The notes under the pieces: generated by a model
Seen by the model: the letters and a program-made list of their open reading frames with translations, nothing else
Databases searched by the model: none
Told to the model about the DNA's origin: nothing
Part shown: in pieces, positions 22,020 through 33,544 of the stretch
How positions within the stretch are numbered: the first letter of the stretch is position 1
How the letters are laid out: every line of letters begins with the position of its first letter
Translations under genes and position numbers: made by a program
Source: Ignelater luminosus
Lineage: Eukaryota; Arthropoda; Insecta; Coleoptera; Elateridae
Assembly (NCBI GenBank): GCA_011009095.1
Contig: VTPC01089963.1
Coordinates: 911,883 to 975,882 of the forward strand
Length of the DNA stretch: 64,000 nucleotides
Direction: 5' to 3'

Positions 22020-24425
22020 ATAATCAATTAAAGGTTACAATAAAAAGCTATTTTGCTATTTTGGAACGGTCAGTTTTGGTGCTTACGTTTTGAGATGTTT
22101 CTGCACCAAAGTAAACTTGTTTCCATAACCTTTAGTTTCTATCTTACAAACGTGTAAGTGCTCTAAAAGTTCTTTGCTCACATCAGATTGATTTTACGCT
22201 TTGTGAAATATTTTTGTTTTGTAAACTTAAGCTCTAAGCAGGTTTAGTTTTCTTGATCCTTGTTGAGTTCCGTTCATAATTTCTGATCATCGAATTCTAC
22301 TACTGTTACAACTGCAATATACTTATCTATGTATATGCAGGTCTAGTGTAATTGAGAACGATTCAGCTAGACGACGAAGATAGATGTTTGACATTGTTGG
22401 TGGTGTATCCATTAAAGGTAAGCTTAGGTATAGATCTATTTAGAGAAAGAAATGAAAACAGAAATAGTTTTAGCAGAATTTTTTGTACAGCAGGTGGTGA
22501 CTTGCAGTGATCCTTTGAATGCAAACTCCAAACACTAATGGCAATGCCAGAGGGTGTCGAGAGATGCTCTTCAGTTCTACTAAGCGCTACTCGCCGCTTT
22601 ATGTCTGTAACACTTTTAAGGCTAGTAAAAGGTCATAGCCATACGGGGTAGTTATTACGTTGGTCACTTAAAATACTTTGTAACAAAATTGATGATCGAA
22701 GTGGAAAAATACTTGATACACTCATACAAGTTTGATATTTAAAATTTGTTGGTAATCTTGAATGTTGTCGGTGTTTAGAGATAATCAGATTCTCCAGGAC
22801 GGGTTTTAAGGTAAACGTTAACATTTCAAAAACTGAGCTACTACAAGGACACTTCGTAGATGATAATCTATACTTGTTGGGTTAATATGTAAAATCTCGT
22901 TTGAGAAATTTTGCTTTGATTGTCTTCGTTTCTAAAATATGTAGATATAAATGTTTTTCTATTTTTATTCAATCCTTTTTTTACTATTCCAGCTAAAGAA
23001 GTTTTCCGTTTAAAGTGCCTTAAGATATATTGGAACAGGCTCGAAATAAAAAGATTTTTTTTCTGAAAAAAGCAGTGAATCACTTTCTGTTTACAATTTT
23101 TTCAGAGCAACCTGTTTTGCTGGCAATAAAGTACCGAGAAAACAGATTTTTTTTTTAAATATAAAATTACTATAAATAGATCGTTTGTACTCGTACTCCG
23201 TGCTTTTTACTGGGACATAAGTATGTGGTAGTAAATTCTATTAAATTCAAATGGTGTTTTCCGGCGCCTTGACGGCGCGTGGCACTAATAATAAATAGAA
23301 TAATAACAAACATCTAGAAATTGTTAAAACCTACAAATCTCTATTGAATAATGCATTATTTTTTGGGTCATGGGACTTTAGGTTGGTGACATTTTAACGT
23401 CTTTATTTTTCAATTTTTATCCACCTTGACCGGTGGAGAATTTTGCTATACATGACTATAGTCCATTCTATTGTTGCTAGAGTAAAGGGGAATAATTAGT
23501 ACAAAAACTGTCATTGTTGTTAATTAAATTAGCATATAAATATAACCAAAGAAGCAACACTGTTTTAGCTATAATCTACTGTGTGCTTACAGATAAAAAT
23601 AAATGATTTATAATTCAACGACCTAAAAGTGACAAAAGTCAAGATAGCACAATAATAATAAAATGAGATTTATAACGTTCAGGTTTTCATTTGCTTGAAT
23701 GCATTTAGAAGAATAAAAAGAACTGATAAAAAATAGCAAAGAATAAAAAAATATTACAAAGTGTAAATGCGCAACAGATATTAAGATCTAAAGTTTTCCT
23801 GATAACCGCCTGCTTGCAACGAATAAATTATTTTTAGGAATTTATTCAAGCTTGATACGTTATTGTTGTTCGGACACTAAATTTTAAACGATGATGAATT
23901 GTTTTTTATCTAGTCACTGTGTGTATGTGTGTTTGTGAATGTGTTAGGTATATGTGTATGTACGTGTGAAGAGTGCATTAACAATTACCACTGCGCAAAT
24001 AAAGAGCAATCTTGACGCTTACAATATTATTTACTATCATTATGTAGTAGCATTATGCAAAAATGCCACCTTTATTGGCGTTGCCTTTAATTTATTTATT
24101 CTTGGCGATAAATTAATGCTAAAGAATTAGTGTCATTGAAAAATAGATTTTGAATGATTCAGAAAAAAGTCTACTAATCAATTGCTCGTACCTAACGTCA
24201 TATTAAAAATATCTTCGAATGCACGCAACAGGAATAAAATACAGCATGCACTTGATCCTTCCCCTTTCTATAATTAGAAAATCGTTTTAACAAAGTTAAG
24301 CACTATATAAAGACTTTACTAGTTTTCAATTACATCGATATCTCAATTTTGTGGAAACCTTCCTGCATTTCAGCCTTCTAACGTCATTGATTACTTAATA
24401 AAATAAAAACTTTTTCTTTCGAACA
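22020..24425. other. Unassigned AT-rich sequence
   Basis: No protein motif seen on either strand. It contains a TG-rich stretch at 23918-23968 and a short GC-rich inverted patch at about 23255-23280 (CCGGCGCC, then GGCGCG). Confidence 0.4.
23918..23968 (+). repeat. TG-rich simple sequence
   Basis: Imperfect (TGTG/TATG)n alternation, for example GTGTGTATGTGTGTTTGTG and TATGTGTATGTACGTGTG. A decayed dinucleotide microsatellite. Confidence 0.6.
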
Positions 24426-24429
24426 AATT

Positions 24430-25138
24430 ATTGAATTATAACTCACAAATTAGATGAGGTAATCCTCTTCCACATATGAAGAGGCTTGTGGAGAAAATGT
24501 CAATTTCAGTGATGAATTCCAAGAAAGAAACGGAAGTAATTAAAAGAAGTATTTTAAAGTTAGAGTTCAGGTTATGCAAAAATATACTTTAAAAAATGTT
24601 GGAGGTAATCCACTACTATTCAGCAGTAAATATTAATTAAACTCATTAAGTTACCAACATTAAAATACCCTTATTTTCAAAATGATAACAGATTTAAAAG
24701 TTATAACTCAAATTAGATCAGGCAATTTTTCTTCTTTTAGCATTTAAAGACGTCTGTGGACAAATTATCAATTTCAGTGATAAATCCCAAGCAAAAGCCA
24801 AGGGGTAGTTAAAACAAGCATTATAAAGTTACAATAAGAGTTCAGGATATGCAAAGAAATATTCAGAAAAATCAGCAGTAAATTCCTAATGGTATTATTG
24901 AAACTCATTAAGTTACCTGCCATTAAGCTACCCTCATCTTCAGGTGACTACCCAGAATAGCAAAAAGCCTAAAAATTATAACTCAAATTAAAGCAGGTAA
25001 TTTATGTAGAATTATGAATTTCAAGGATAAATTCCAAGAGGAAAAGAGAAGTAATGGAAACGAGGATTTCAAGGACATAGTCGGAGTTTTAGATTATGAT
25101 AATGCAAAAAAATTTAAAAAAATTGTTCAGGTAATTCA
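24430..25138 (+). repeat. Tandem repeat array of about 270 bp units (block 1)
   Basis: The word TTATAACTCAAATTAGAT followed by (C/G)AGGTAAT recurs at 24436, 24701 and 24976, a spacing of 265 and 275 bases. Each copy is followed by a CATTTAAAGACGT-like word, CAATTTCAGTGATAAAT, AGTTCAGG(A/T)TATGCAAA, and then CTCATTAAGTTACC. Units differ by substitutions and small indels, so they are diverged satellite-like copies. The third unit is cut near 25138 by an RTE-like LINE. Further copies lie at 27448-27675 and 29105-30310. Confidence 0.8.
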
Positions 25139-27047
25139 ACCCCGCCAGAGCCGGTGCCAAGCCCGTGTTGAGAAAGGAGGAGGGAACCCGACTGCAAACA
25201 GAGGGAGAAAATGGTATCTCTATCTCTGGGAATAACGATGTTTAACAACAAGTTGACTTGACAACTTTATTAAGAAAGCAGCCCCTTCATCAAACTAAGC
25301 TACTGCAAGCAAATCCTCTGCACATCGAAATTTAACTGATTAAAACAATGCAAAGAAGTTAATCCGGACAGATTTTTAGAGCAACGACTTGGCGAGGAAA
25401 TAGAACCCTAAAATTTGGTACTTGAAAAGTCAGAGGAGAGGCTAGTAAGAGAGTTGAGTTAGTGGAGGAAGTTGAAAGGACAAGGCTGTATGCAGATGGA
25501 TCGAGGATATACTCTATTCTTCTTGGAATTTCAACCGAATGAACGTGGCAGAGCGGGTGTCGCTTTTCTGGTGAACAGCGTCCTGCTAAGAAAGGTACAA
25601 CGGTGAAAGTTTATCAGCGAAAGATAATGGTACTTGAGTTGGAAGAAGCAGACAATAGTGTACTGACATTAATAGCTTCTTATTCAGCAAACGAAGATGC
25701 GTTGGCTGATACAAAAGAACAGTTTTACAAAAATCTCTAGAGAGTGGTGGGAACAGCCGCTGAAGAGGTCATTATCACGGGGAATAAGAATGGCAGAGCA
25801 GTAAGTAATTGACAGTTATGCAGAAGATACGACAAATGACAATGGTAAAAAATTGTTGCAGTTCTGCTTGCGAAATAACTCATGATTTTTAATAGCCTAT
25901 TTGTCCATAAAGACATTCACAAATATACCAGAAAGGAACCAACTTTGAATCACAAATCAATTATAGTTTGACATTGTGTGAAGCCAAATTCACCGCAGAA
26001 GAATGAGAGATACCAGAGTGTGCAGGGGACATGAGATAGCGTCATATCATCATATGGTCATCGCAAACCTAGTAGAGAAGCAGTTAGAGAGGAAGACAAA
26101 GAAGAAAAAGAAGAAAAAAAGAATCAACAAAAGGATTAACGTATATACACATAAAGGACGAAAACATTAAAGAAAAATATTATAATCTGGTGAAACAGAA
26201 GATAGGGAATAATGCTACAGGAATGGAAGAAATCGGCCTGGAAGATTGAGCATATGTTTAAGAAAACTGTATTGAAACTGCAGATGAAGTATGTGGGAAA
26301 CAACAACGCGATCAGCTTAAAAATCAAACGAGATGGTGGAATACCGAAGTGCAAAGGCAGTAAGGAAAAAAAAGAAATGGAAAAAGTATTTGTCAAATAA
26401 AACTGGAGAGCATTATGAAGCATACACAAATGCCAGAACAGCTGTAAAGCTAGCAGTAAGGCAAGCTAACAAAACATCTTGGGAAGATTCATGCAGCAGA
26501 GTTATGGGGATAACCAGAAGCTTTTTATAAGGTAGTTAGAAACATGAAAAGGAAACAAAGTGTCCACTCAAGTTTATAAAAGATAAGGAAGGTTGAATAT
26601 TGACAGAAGAGAATGAAATAATGGAGAGAACACTTCACTAAGCTATTAAATGGAACTCAAGTAGAGGAAGACATATTGGAAGATAAACCCAAACACAAAT
26701 AGAAACAAGGATAGCAATAGGGGAGCTTGAGTTTGCTATGAAGAAGTTAAAATAAAGAAAGGCTACAGGAGGGGATCGCATCGCTCTTAAAATGGTGAAG
26801 CACTTGAATATAAAAGGCAAGGAAGTGCTTCTGAAAGTTATGAACCTGGCATGGTAAACTAGGAAGATATCCAAGAACCGGAAGATTTCTGTGACAATTC
26901 CGTTATTTAAGAAGAGTGATAACAGAGAATGTACCAATCACAGGGGAATAGCTTTATTAAGTGTTCCAGTAAAGTTATATAGTCGGATCCTCAAAAAAAA
27001 ACTAAGGGAACAGATGGAAAATACTCTTGCTGAGCCGCAATGTTTTT
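25139..27047 (+). mobile_element. RTE-like LINE, 5' half (endonuclease to RT start), ends in assembly gap
   Basis: A GC-richer leader (25139-25380) precedes the endonuclease: TLKFGTWKVRGEASKRVELV (25408-25470), RAGVAFLVN, VLELEEADNSVLTLIASYS (25630-25686), GNKNGR, and LFVHKDIHKYTRKEPT (25898-25945). The last catalytic motif reads SYHH instead of SDH. The linker includes YEAYTNARTAVKLAVRQANK (26413-26472). The RT begins ELEFAMKKLK, TGGDRIALKMVKHLNIKGKE (26765-26830), then TIPLFKKSDNRECTNHRGIA and LLSVPVKLYSRILKKKLREQ (26894-27015), and stops at EPQCF where the Ns begin. The catalytic RT palm and 3' half are not in the assembled sequence. Stops and shifts occur in 25700-26200 and 26520-26880. 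Confidence 0.85.
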
Positions 27048-27447
27048 NNNNNNNNNNNNNNNNNNNNNNNNNNNNNNNNNNNNNNNNNNNNNNNNNNNNN
27101 NNNNNNNNNNNNNNNNNNNNNNNNNNNNNNNNNNNNNNNNNNNNNNNNNNNNNNNNNNNNNNNNNNNNNNNNNNNNNNNNNNNNNNNNNNNNNNNNNNNN
27201 NNNNNNNNNNNNNNNNNNNNNNNNNNNNNNNNNNNNNNNNNNNNNNNNNNNNNNNNNNNNNNNNNNNNNNNNNNNNNNNNNNNNNNNNNNNNNNNNNNNN
27301 NNNNNNNNNNNNNNNNNNNNNNNNNNNNNNNNNNNNNNNNNNNNNNNNNNNNNNNNNNNNNNNNNNNNNNNNNNNNNNNNNNNNNNNNNNNNNNNNNNNN
27401 NNNNNNNNNNNNNNNNNNNNNNNNNNNNNNNNNNNNNNNNNNNNNNN
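27048..27447. other. Assembly gap (400 N)
   Basis: Exactly 400 unknown bases. Sequence on the left is LINE RT; on the right it is the 270 bp repeat. The missing 3' half of the LINE would need more than 1 kb, so either the true gap is larger or the LINE is truncated here. Confidence 0.98.
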
Positions 27448-27675
27448 AAAATTCAGATTAGACAAAAATATTCAAGAAAATACATTGCTATTTGTTATTA
27501 TATTCTTGATGGTATTAATAAAACTCGTTAAGTTACCGACATTAAACTACCATAATTCTCGGGTGCCTACCGAGAACGATAAAAGACTTAAAGTTATAAC
27601 TCAAATTAGATCAGGTAATCTTTTTTCTTTTTTGCATAATCAATTTCAGTGATAAATGTCAAGAAAAAGATTAAC
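27448..27675 (+). repeat. 270 bp repeat array (block 2)
   Basis: Most of one unit: CTCGTTAAGTTACCGACATT, CTCGGGTGCCTACCGAGAA, TTATAACTCAAATTAGATCA (27594) and CAATTTCAGTGATAAATG. It ends near 27675 at the start of a non-repeat insert. Confidence 0.75.
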
Positions 27676-29104
27676 TGATTAACTCTTCTGTACACCGATA
27701 AGTACAGGTGTGATTATTTTATTTTTTTTTAAATATTTGATTGCTTATGTTGAAGCTATCTGTCTAAGCGTTAGTAACATCTTAGGACTAATTATAGCAT
27801 AAAGTCAATTTATGCAGAAGCAAAGATCTTGCTATGGGCAGTAGCAAAAATTTAAACTATTTATGCCCAAAATGTAATAGAGCATGAATAGGTACACGTG
27901 CATCTTGATATATTTATACTAAAAATCGCCATTGTACATTAATTAATTAAAAAGGTACATATTTAATTACAGTTCAGAGGCGTGGCATTTGGTAATTGTT
28001 TCAGTGTGTTTATCACATATGGGACGGCTGCAGACGAAAAAAGATTGTCTTGTTTTGATGATGAATAAATTGAGAGACTTATCATGAATTCTATGGCAAT
28101 CCTTGTAAAAAATACTTTTACAACTTGTGGCATCTGTGATCTTTTTTCCATCATAGGCATTGCCAAACTCCATCCTGGTTCCCTGTTTCTGGGTCCAGCT
28201 GGCTATGGAATCTAATTTTGATATGCCGCCTTGCTGATTTATTTCAACAACTAATACGTATTTGTTTTCTGTGATTTGTCAGTTGCAAATGTCATTATCC
28301 TGCATTTAGCAATTTAGTTCATCTTGTGCTGAAATTTGTTGTATTGTTCCACATGTCTTCTCTCTATTTGTACAAAAAAGGCTTTTTCAAGACTAAAGTT
28401 GTATATTAACAACTACTTCTTAGTTTAAAAAAATAAAATTATGCAACCATCATAACAACAATGCAATGCGTGTAACGTGACAAACATTCTAACACAAATC
28501 CCGTTATTCAAAAGGTGGCAAATGCAGCCGCAAGCACGATTTTACAGGCCACTGGATCCAGAAACATTTATAAACACTTTGTATATTTTGCCTTAGAGTT
28601 TGCTTTAGCATTGTTGGTTGACAGTTCTAAACAGTTTTGTTTTTACCGCGTAAAATTTGAAAACCAAAGGTTCTATCTATATAGCGTTGTCGTCAGCATT
28701 ATGGATTTCATCTTCATCGTTTGATTCATTAAGTTGAATTCAGCAGTAAAAACATTTTCTACGTCTGATGCTTCAGAATCCACATATAACAAACATATTA
28801 TATCAGTTTAAAAAAAACAGTTATTCTACCTGGTTATTATCTGTGGAATTCTCTGGTGGTCAGAATCGTCAGAACAATTACCTTCCCAATATAGATTTTC
28901 AGGCGTATCGTCAAAGTCAGAATCGTCACTATCCAACAAACTCTGCAAATACGCTGGTTGCTACTTGTAACTCAAACTATAAGTATGTAAGAATATAAAA
29001 GGATTGTTGTAACGCATGCATGAAAAAGATTTCGAGCATGCGCCATAGCTATCACTTGCGAAGGTACACGTGTACTTATCCGTGTATTAATGCGTCTATT
29101 TATC
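27676..29104 (-). mobile_element. Possible internally deleted DNA transposon inside the repeat array
   Basis: This stretch interrupts a repeat unit and has inverted sequences near its edges: TACACCGATAAGTACAGGTG at 27691-27710, and the complement of 29067-29086, which differs at 2 of 20 positions. TTAA words flank both edges. On the minus strand there are acidic amino-terminal-like pieces (SDDSDFDDTPENLYWEG; NESNDEDEIHNADDNA, about 28700-28940). Near 27965-28170 is a Cys/His-rich end (CSRPICDKHTETITKCHA). Acidic start, Cys-rich end and TTAA are reminiscent of piggyBac, but no DDE core is visible, so this is a suggestion only. Confidence 0.35.
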
Positions 29105-30310
29105 TCCGGTTTAATTAAAATGAGCATTTTACAATTATAATTTTAAAATGCTCTGACTATAGTCAGAGTTCATATTAGACAAAAAAAGTCCAAGAAGATT
29201 GTGGAGGTACATACACACATTGCCTCCTTGTTAGTAGATTCTTAGTGGTATTAATAAAACAGATCAAACTACCATAATTCTCAGTTGTATACTCAGAATG
29301 GTAAAAGACTTAAGTTATAATTCAAATTATATGAGCTAATATTTCTTTTTCCCGCATATAACATGTTTCTAGACAAATTGTCAACTTCAATGGTGAATTT
29401 CAAAAAGCAAAGTTAATTTAAAAAGGCCTTTTAAAGTAATAGTCAAAAGTTCAGATAATGGAAAAAAATATTTAAAAAGATTTCGAATGTATTTTATTGC
29501 TATTTGTTAATAAATTTTTAATAGTATTAATAAAACTCGTTAAGTTACCGACATCAAACTACCACAATTCTCGGGTGACTACCCAGAATGATAAAAAGCT
29601 CAAAAGTTATAACTTAAATGAGATAAGGTAATCTTTTTTCCTCTTGCATTTAAAGACGTTCGTAAATAAATTGTCAACTTCAGTAGTAAATTCCAAAAAG
29701 GTGAGGTAAAAAAAGATTGTGAGGTAGTCCATTATTATTCGTTAGTAAATTCCTAATTGTATTAATAAAATTTATTAAGTACTCACCATCAAACCACCTT
29801 AATCTGCGGGTGACCATCTTCAAGGGTAAACAATCTAGAAATTATAACTAAAATTAGATAAGGTAATATTTCTTTTTTCGGCATCTAAATATGTACGTAA
29901 CAGATTTGCTAACTTTAGTGATAAATTGCAACAAAGACGATTTTAATGCTATATTAACAGTTGAGATTATGCAAACAAAATTATTAACAAACTTGTAGAG
30001 ATAATTTCTTGATATTCGTCAGTAGATTCCTAGTGGCATTAATAAAAATTATTAAGTTCCTCGCCATCAAATTACCTTAATTTGCGGGTGATTACTTTGA
30101 ACGACAAAAAATTTAAAATTTATAACTGAAATTAGATAAGATAATATTTTGTTTGTGCATTTGAAGACGTTGGTGACAAATTGTCAACATCAGTGATAAA
30201 TTGTAATAAAGAGCATTTTAAAGTTATAGAAATCATAAAGTTACCCGCTATCAAACTACCCAATTTGGGGCTGACTACCCAGAATGGTTACAATTTAAAA
30301 ACATTTTCAA
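29105..30310 (+). repeat. 270 bp repeat array (block 3)
   Basis: At least four diverged units, with the TTATAA(C/T)T marker at about 29315, 29607, 29842 and 30119. Spacings are 292, 235 and 277 bases. Conserved words between markers include TTAATAAAA(C/T)TCGTTAAGTT, GGGTGACTACCCAGAATG, and GAGCATTTTAAAGTTATA. The edges decay into unrelated sequence near 30310. Confidence 0.78.
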
Positions 30311-30314
30311 AAAT

Positions 30315-30950
30315 CTATTTCGAAAAGTGAGTTTTTACTATCTGTGTAGTGCAATTCTAGTATTTGAGTTAATATTTTGTAGCTTCTGATTAGTGACCGA
30401 AACCTACACCATCTCGATGCTCTACTAATTGTACATGAATCTATGTGCAATAATTATTTGATAACGACAACACATCGTCCTATCAGTATAAAAGTTCCTG
30501 TCAGAATGCTTCATTGTAAGAATGCATGGGTGCTTGTTACACATCGATTCATACTTGTTTAATGATGACACACTAAAGCAAATGTCATCTTTTCTGCATA
30601 AAACTTGATGCCCTTTATAGATGTCAACCTTCTGGATTTACATCTCACAAAGAAATTGTTATATGGCGTAGAATTTTCAAAAACCAGAACCAAGATATTT
30701 TGCAGCTGTATGTTCAAGCTTTCCGTTGATGGGTATGTTTGTCAGCTATATTACAGGTGAAAACCAGCAACAAATATTAAAACAAGTAAATTATATATAA
30801 ACCTTGTATTTGAGAATCTACTTGTTAACGCAGATATTTCAGTCAGCACATCCTGTATGGTATCATTTCAATGACTTTCCAGATTGCAAGTTTTATCTGT
30901 GACGTTATCAATCTGAAATGTCTTTTTTGAAGAAATTAGAATTCCTCCAA
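30315..30950. other. Unassigned sequence
   Basis: No reading frame or repeat recognised. Confidence 0.4.
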
Positions 30951-30954
30951 TTTT

Positions 30955-31475
30955 TTTAATTCTAAATTAATAATTTAGCCATTAAATTTTTAATTAATTC
31001 TTCACAGGCTTTTGCAACTTGTTCACTTGTTATAGTATTTCTCATCAAAAGACACTTGGGGGTCGATGGTTTTTCATTTGCTCCTTTTGTGTACGTAGCT
31101 GTAGTTTTTCATGTTAAAGCTCTTTTCGATTTTACAACCCATCTTTGGTAAGATTCAATTTTCTTGTTTTGCTAAGAAAACTAAGAACAACTAATAATTC
31201 CCTCATTAAAATCCCTAAATGATGGACATGCCTTCTTTGATTCTAGATTTTAGAATTTTGTTTAGATTTTTTGATACAACTTTTCATAATTCTAACAGCA
31301 GATTCGACTCTATTGTTTTATCTGTAGACGACGTGGTAAGTCTATCAATAAGACGATTGATACATAAAAATTAGTTAAATGTTACAAGAGCTTTTCACTG
31401 GTAAAGTTACCCATCGCTTATAATAAACTTTGGTAACTCAAAGCATTCAAACTTCTGAAATGTGAGAAGGGTAGA
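30955..31475 (-). pseudogene. Ty3/gypsy integrase fragment
   Basis: On the minus strand the integrase core reads LPKFIISDG (about 31410-31440), then NFTSEKLL and, after several breaks, ESAVRIMKSCIKKSKQNSK (about 31245-31310). After that come FLSKTRKLNLTKDGL (about 31130-31175) and KYYNKQVNKLQKP (about 31000-31045). This matches the order seen in Ty3/gypsy integrases: a second catalytic aspartate in ISDxG, the xExAVRxxK helix, then the linker to the carboxy-terminal domain. It is heavily decayed and no other part of the element is nearby. Confidence 0.55.
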
Positions 31476-31479
31476 TGTA

Positions 31480-33540
31480 ACAAGCCAACTTTAATTTCTT
31501 TTTGCATTGGGCCTCAATTCTAAATGACATCACCAAGTAGCAACTTTCATGCGTTGCCTAGGAAATAAGTTTCAAGAATATTACTATTCCAAAAAAGAGA
31601 TTTACATAGGAAGACTTATTTATATGTAAGATACAGACCAGTCTTATTTATTATAAGCAATTGAGGTGAGTCAGAAAGCGTGCTTGTTAAAACCGCCGTC
31701 ACGTAGAACCTTCAAAACTTGTTCTAGACTCTAATTGTATTAGACTATTGACCCCTTTGTAATCACTGTATCATCTAATAAACATGTTACTCCTGTCGTG
31801 TCTATTATTAAATACTATCAGACTCTTTGAGAATGTGTCTACTTACTGACAATTGTTGATACTGATTTTGAAAGTCTACATAACTTTGAAGAATATTGAG
31901 CACTTCCTAGATTGATATACGTGATATTGACACCGTGTATTCCCGGTCTAGCTTATTTGCGCCCGAGTGACCGCAATAGTCGAGAGATGAGATGATGAGA
32001 TTTGACAAGATGGGGTTTCATTAGTCGCAGGCAAGACTTTCACCTAAATAAATAGTTTTAGCAAAAGATGGGTATAAGCCGTAGTATCATCACTATCTCT
32101 GCATGCGCAAATAAGTTAGACCCGAAATATATTTATAAAGTTTCTCACTATATTTGGTAACGACATCTAGGAAGAAAATAATTTGCACCTTCCAGAGCTT
32201 TTCAGTTTTGCGTACTTTGTACTTTCAAATTATCACAAACTACAAAATTTTAAAATTGGAATGATGGAAGTGACCCAATCGCTATAATTTACCGGTTCAC
32301 ATACTCATTGTTAACAGATGTTAATGTCTTGTAGACAAGTCATTTCAAAGATAAAAAGGAAGACAGTTTGAACGTACATTTAAAGTTTATTTCATCAAAA
32401 TAGTTTATTTGCCGTAATTTAATCTTGCAGTACACCAAGAAACAACTACACAAAAAAGAAGTCCAACTGGATGTTGTATTTTCATTCCTGCACTTTTAAT
32501 CTGATTATATCTTTGTTTATTCTTCTTATTTATCTTATATTCTTAACCTAACATAGCTATTAACTTAGCTACCTTCCTCTATCTACTTCTATCTTATCTT
32601 ATCTACTAAGTATCCTGTCTAGATCCTCCAGATCTGTGTTTTACCCTGTTTAGTTTTACGAGTTCTATCTCAGTTTTTTGTTTCCTTGACTACTGTATTT
32701 TATATTCTTACACTGCACTTCTCACTCTTATTTGCGCACTCACTTTATCACAGTTCCTGTTTGGTCATCTGCTTCACTCGTCACCGGTCGTTTAGAGAGC
32801 TGCCCCGCAGTAATTGTCCTCCTAGATGTTTAATTGCTAAGACTGGATTGGGATTCTTGTTAGCAGTCGGACTGGTAAAGTCGGTTTTTGCTCTTCTCTT
32901 TCCAGGGTCCGCTCCTGTTTGTTCGGCAACAGACCGCAGTGGTTGTTTTGTCTGATTGACGGCTATAGTGCGTTTCACAGGTTCTTTTTAAATTTTGCTA
33001 GTAATTAGCTCTGCAATGACTTGATTCGCGATTGTCAAAGTTTCGAGATCAGCGAGTGTAATGATACAGTCAGGAATGGGTTGCTAGTGTCGCTTATCAC
33101 TGCTCTTCGTAAGCAGAGCACGTAGAAATCCTATGCTCGGCATCATCTCGGTTTCGATTTGGGTATAAGTCGCAGTACGGATCTGGCATTTTCCCAATTT
33201 TGCGAAAATGGCAATTAAACTACCAATGACTAGTTATAATGCTGACCGTCACTGCAGGGGGCCATCTCCGCTGGGATGTGATGGTGGTGGCAGCTTCTGG
33301 CAGAAATCTCTAGGTAATCTTTACATTGCTGATGGCGTCCCAATCTCCCTGCCATTTACGAGTGCTTATCTCTAGGAGCTCGATTTTACAGGCTGATTTG
33401 CTCGGGCATGCGTCGATCGTCAACAACTCTATTGGGATCTGTTGCCTGTCAAAACATAAGTTTGGTTTTAATGTAGATACTAACCTAATTATTTAATCGT
33501 CGCTACTCGTTAATTATTTTTGTTGTTTCTTCCCGTTTTA
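31480..33540. other. Unassigned sequence, GC-richer from about 32780 to 33430
   Basis: No family motif recognised. The block 32780-33430 is less AT-rich than its surroundings. It carries an open frame on each strand (89 codons plus, 32686-32955; 65 codons minus, 32781-32978). The minus frame is Pro/Lys/Arg-rich and could be a piece of a LINE ORF1, since an R1-like LINE on the same strand follows at 33545, but this is not shown. Confidence 0.35.
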
Positions 33541-33544
33541 CCTT

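Noticed and set aside
26891..27652. Open frames of 144-253 codons spanning the N gap
   Set aside because: Their length is an artefact of unknown bases carrying no stops. Only the LINE RT part before 27047 is real.
28515..28724. 69-codon plus-strand frame as a small gene
   Set aside because: No recognisable feature, composition like the surrounding AT-rich sequence, and it overlaps the minus-strand acidic segments of the possible DNA transposon.
24430..30310. Repeat blocks as a CRISPR array
   Set aside because: Units are about 270 bases, diverged and without constant short repeats or unique spacers. The context is eukaryotic.
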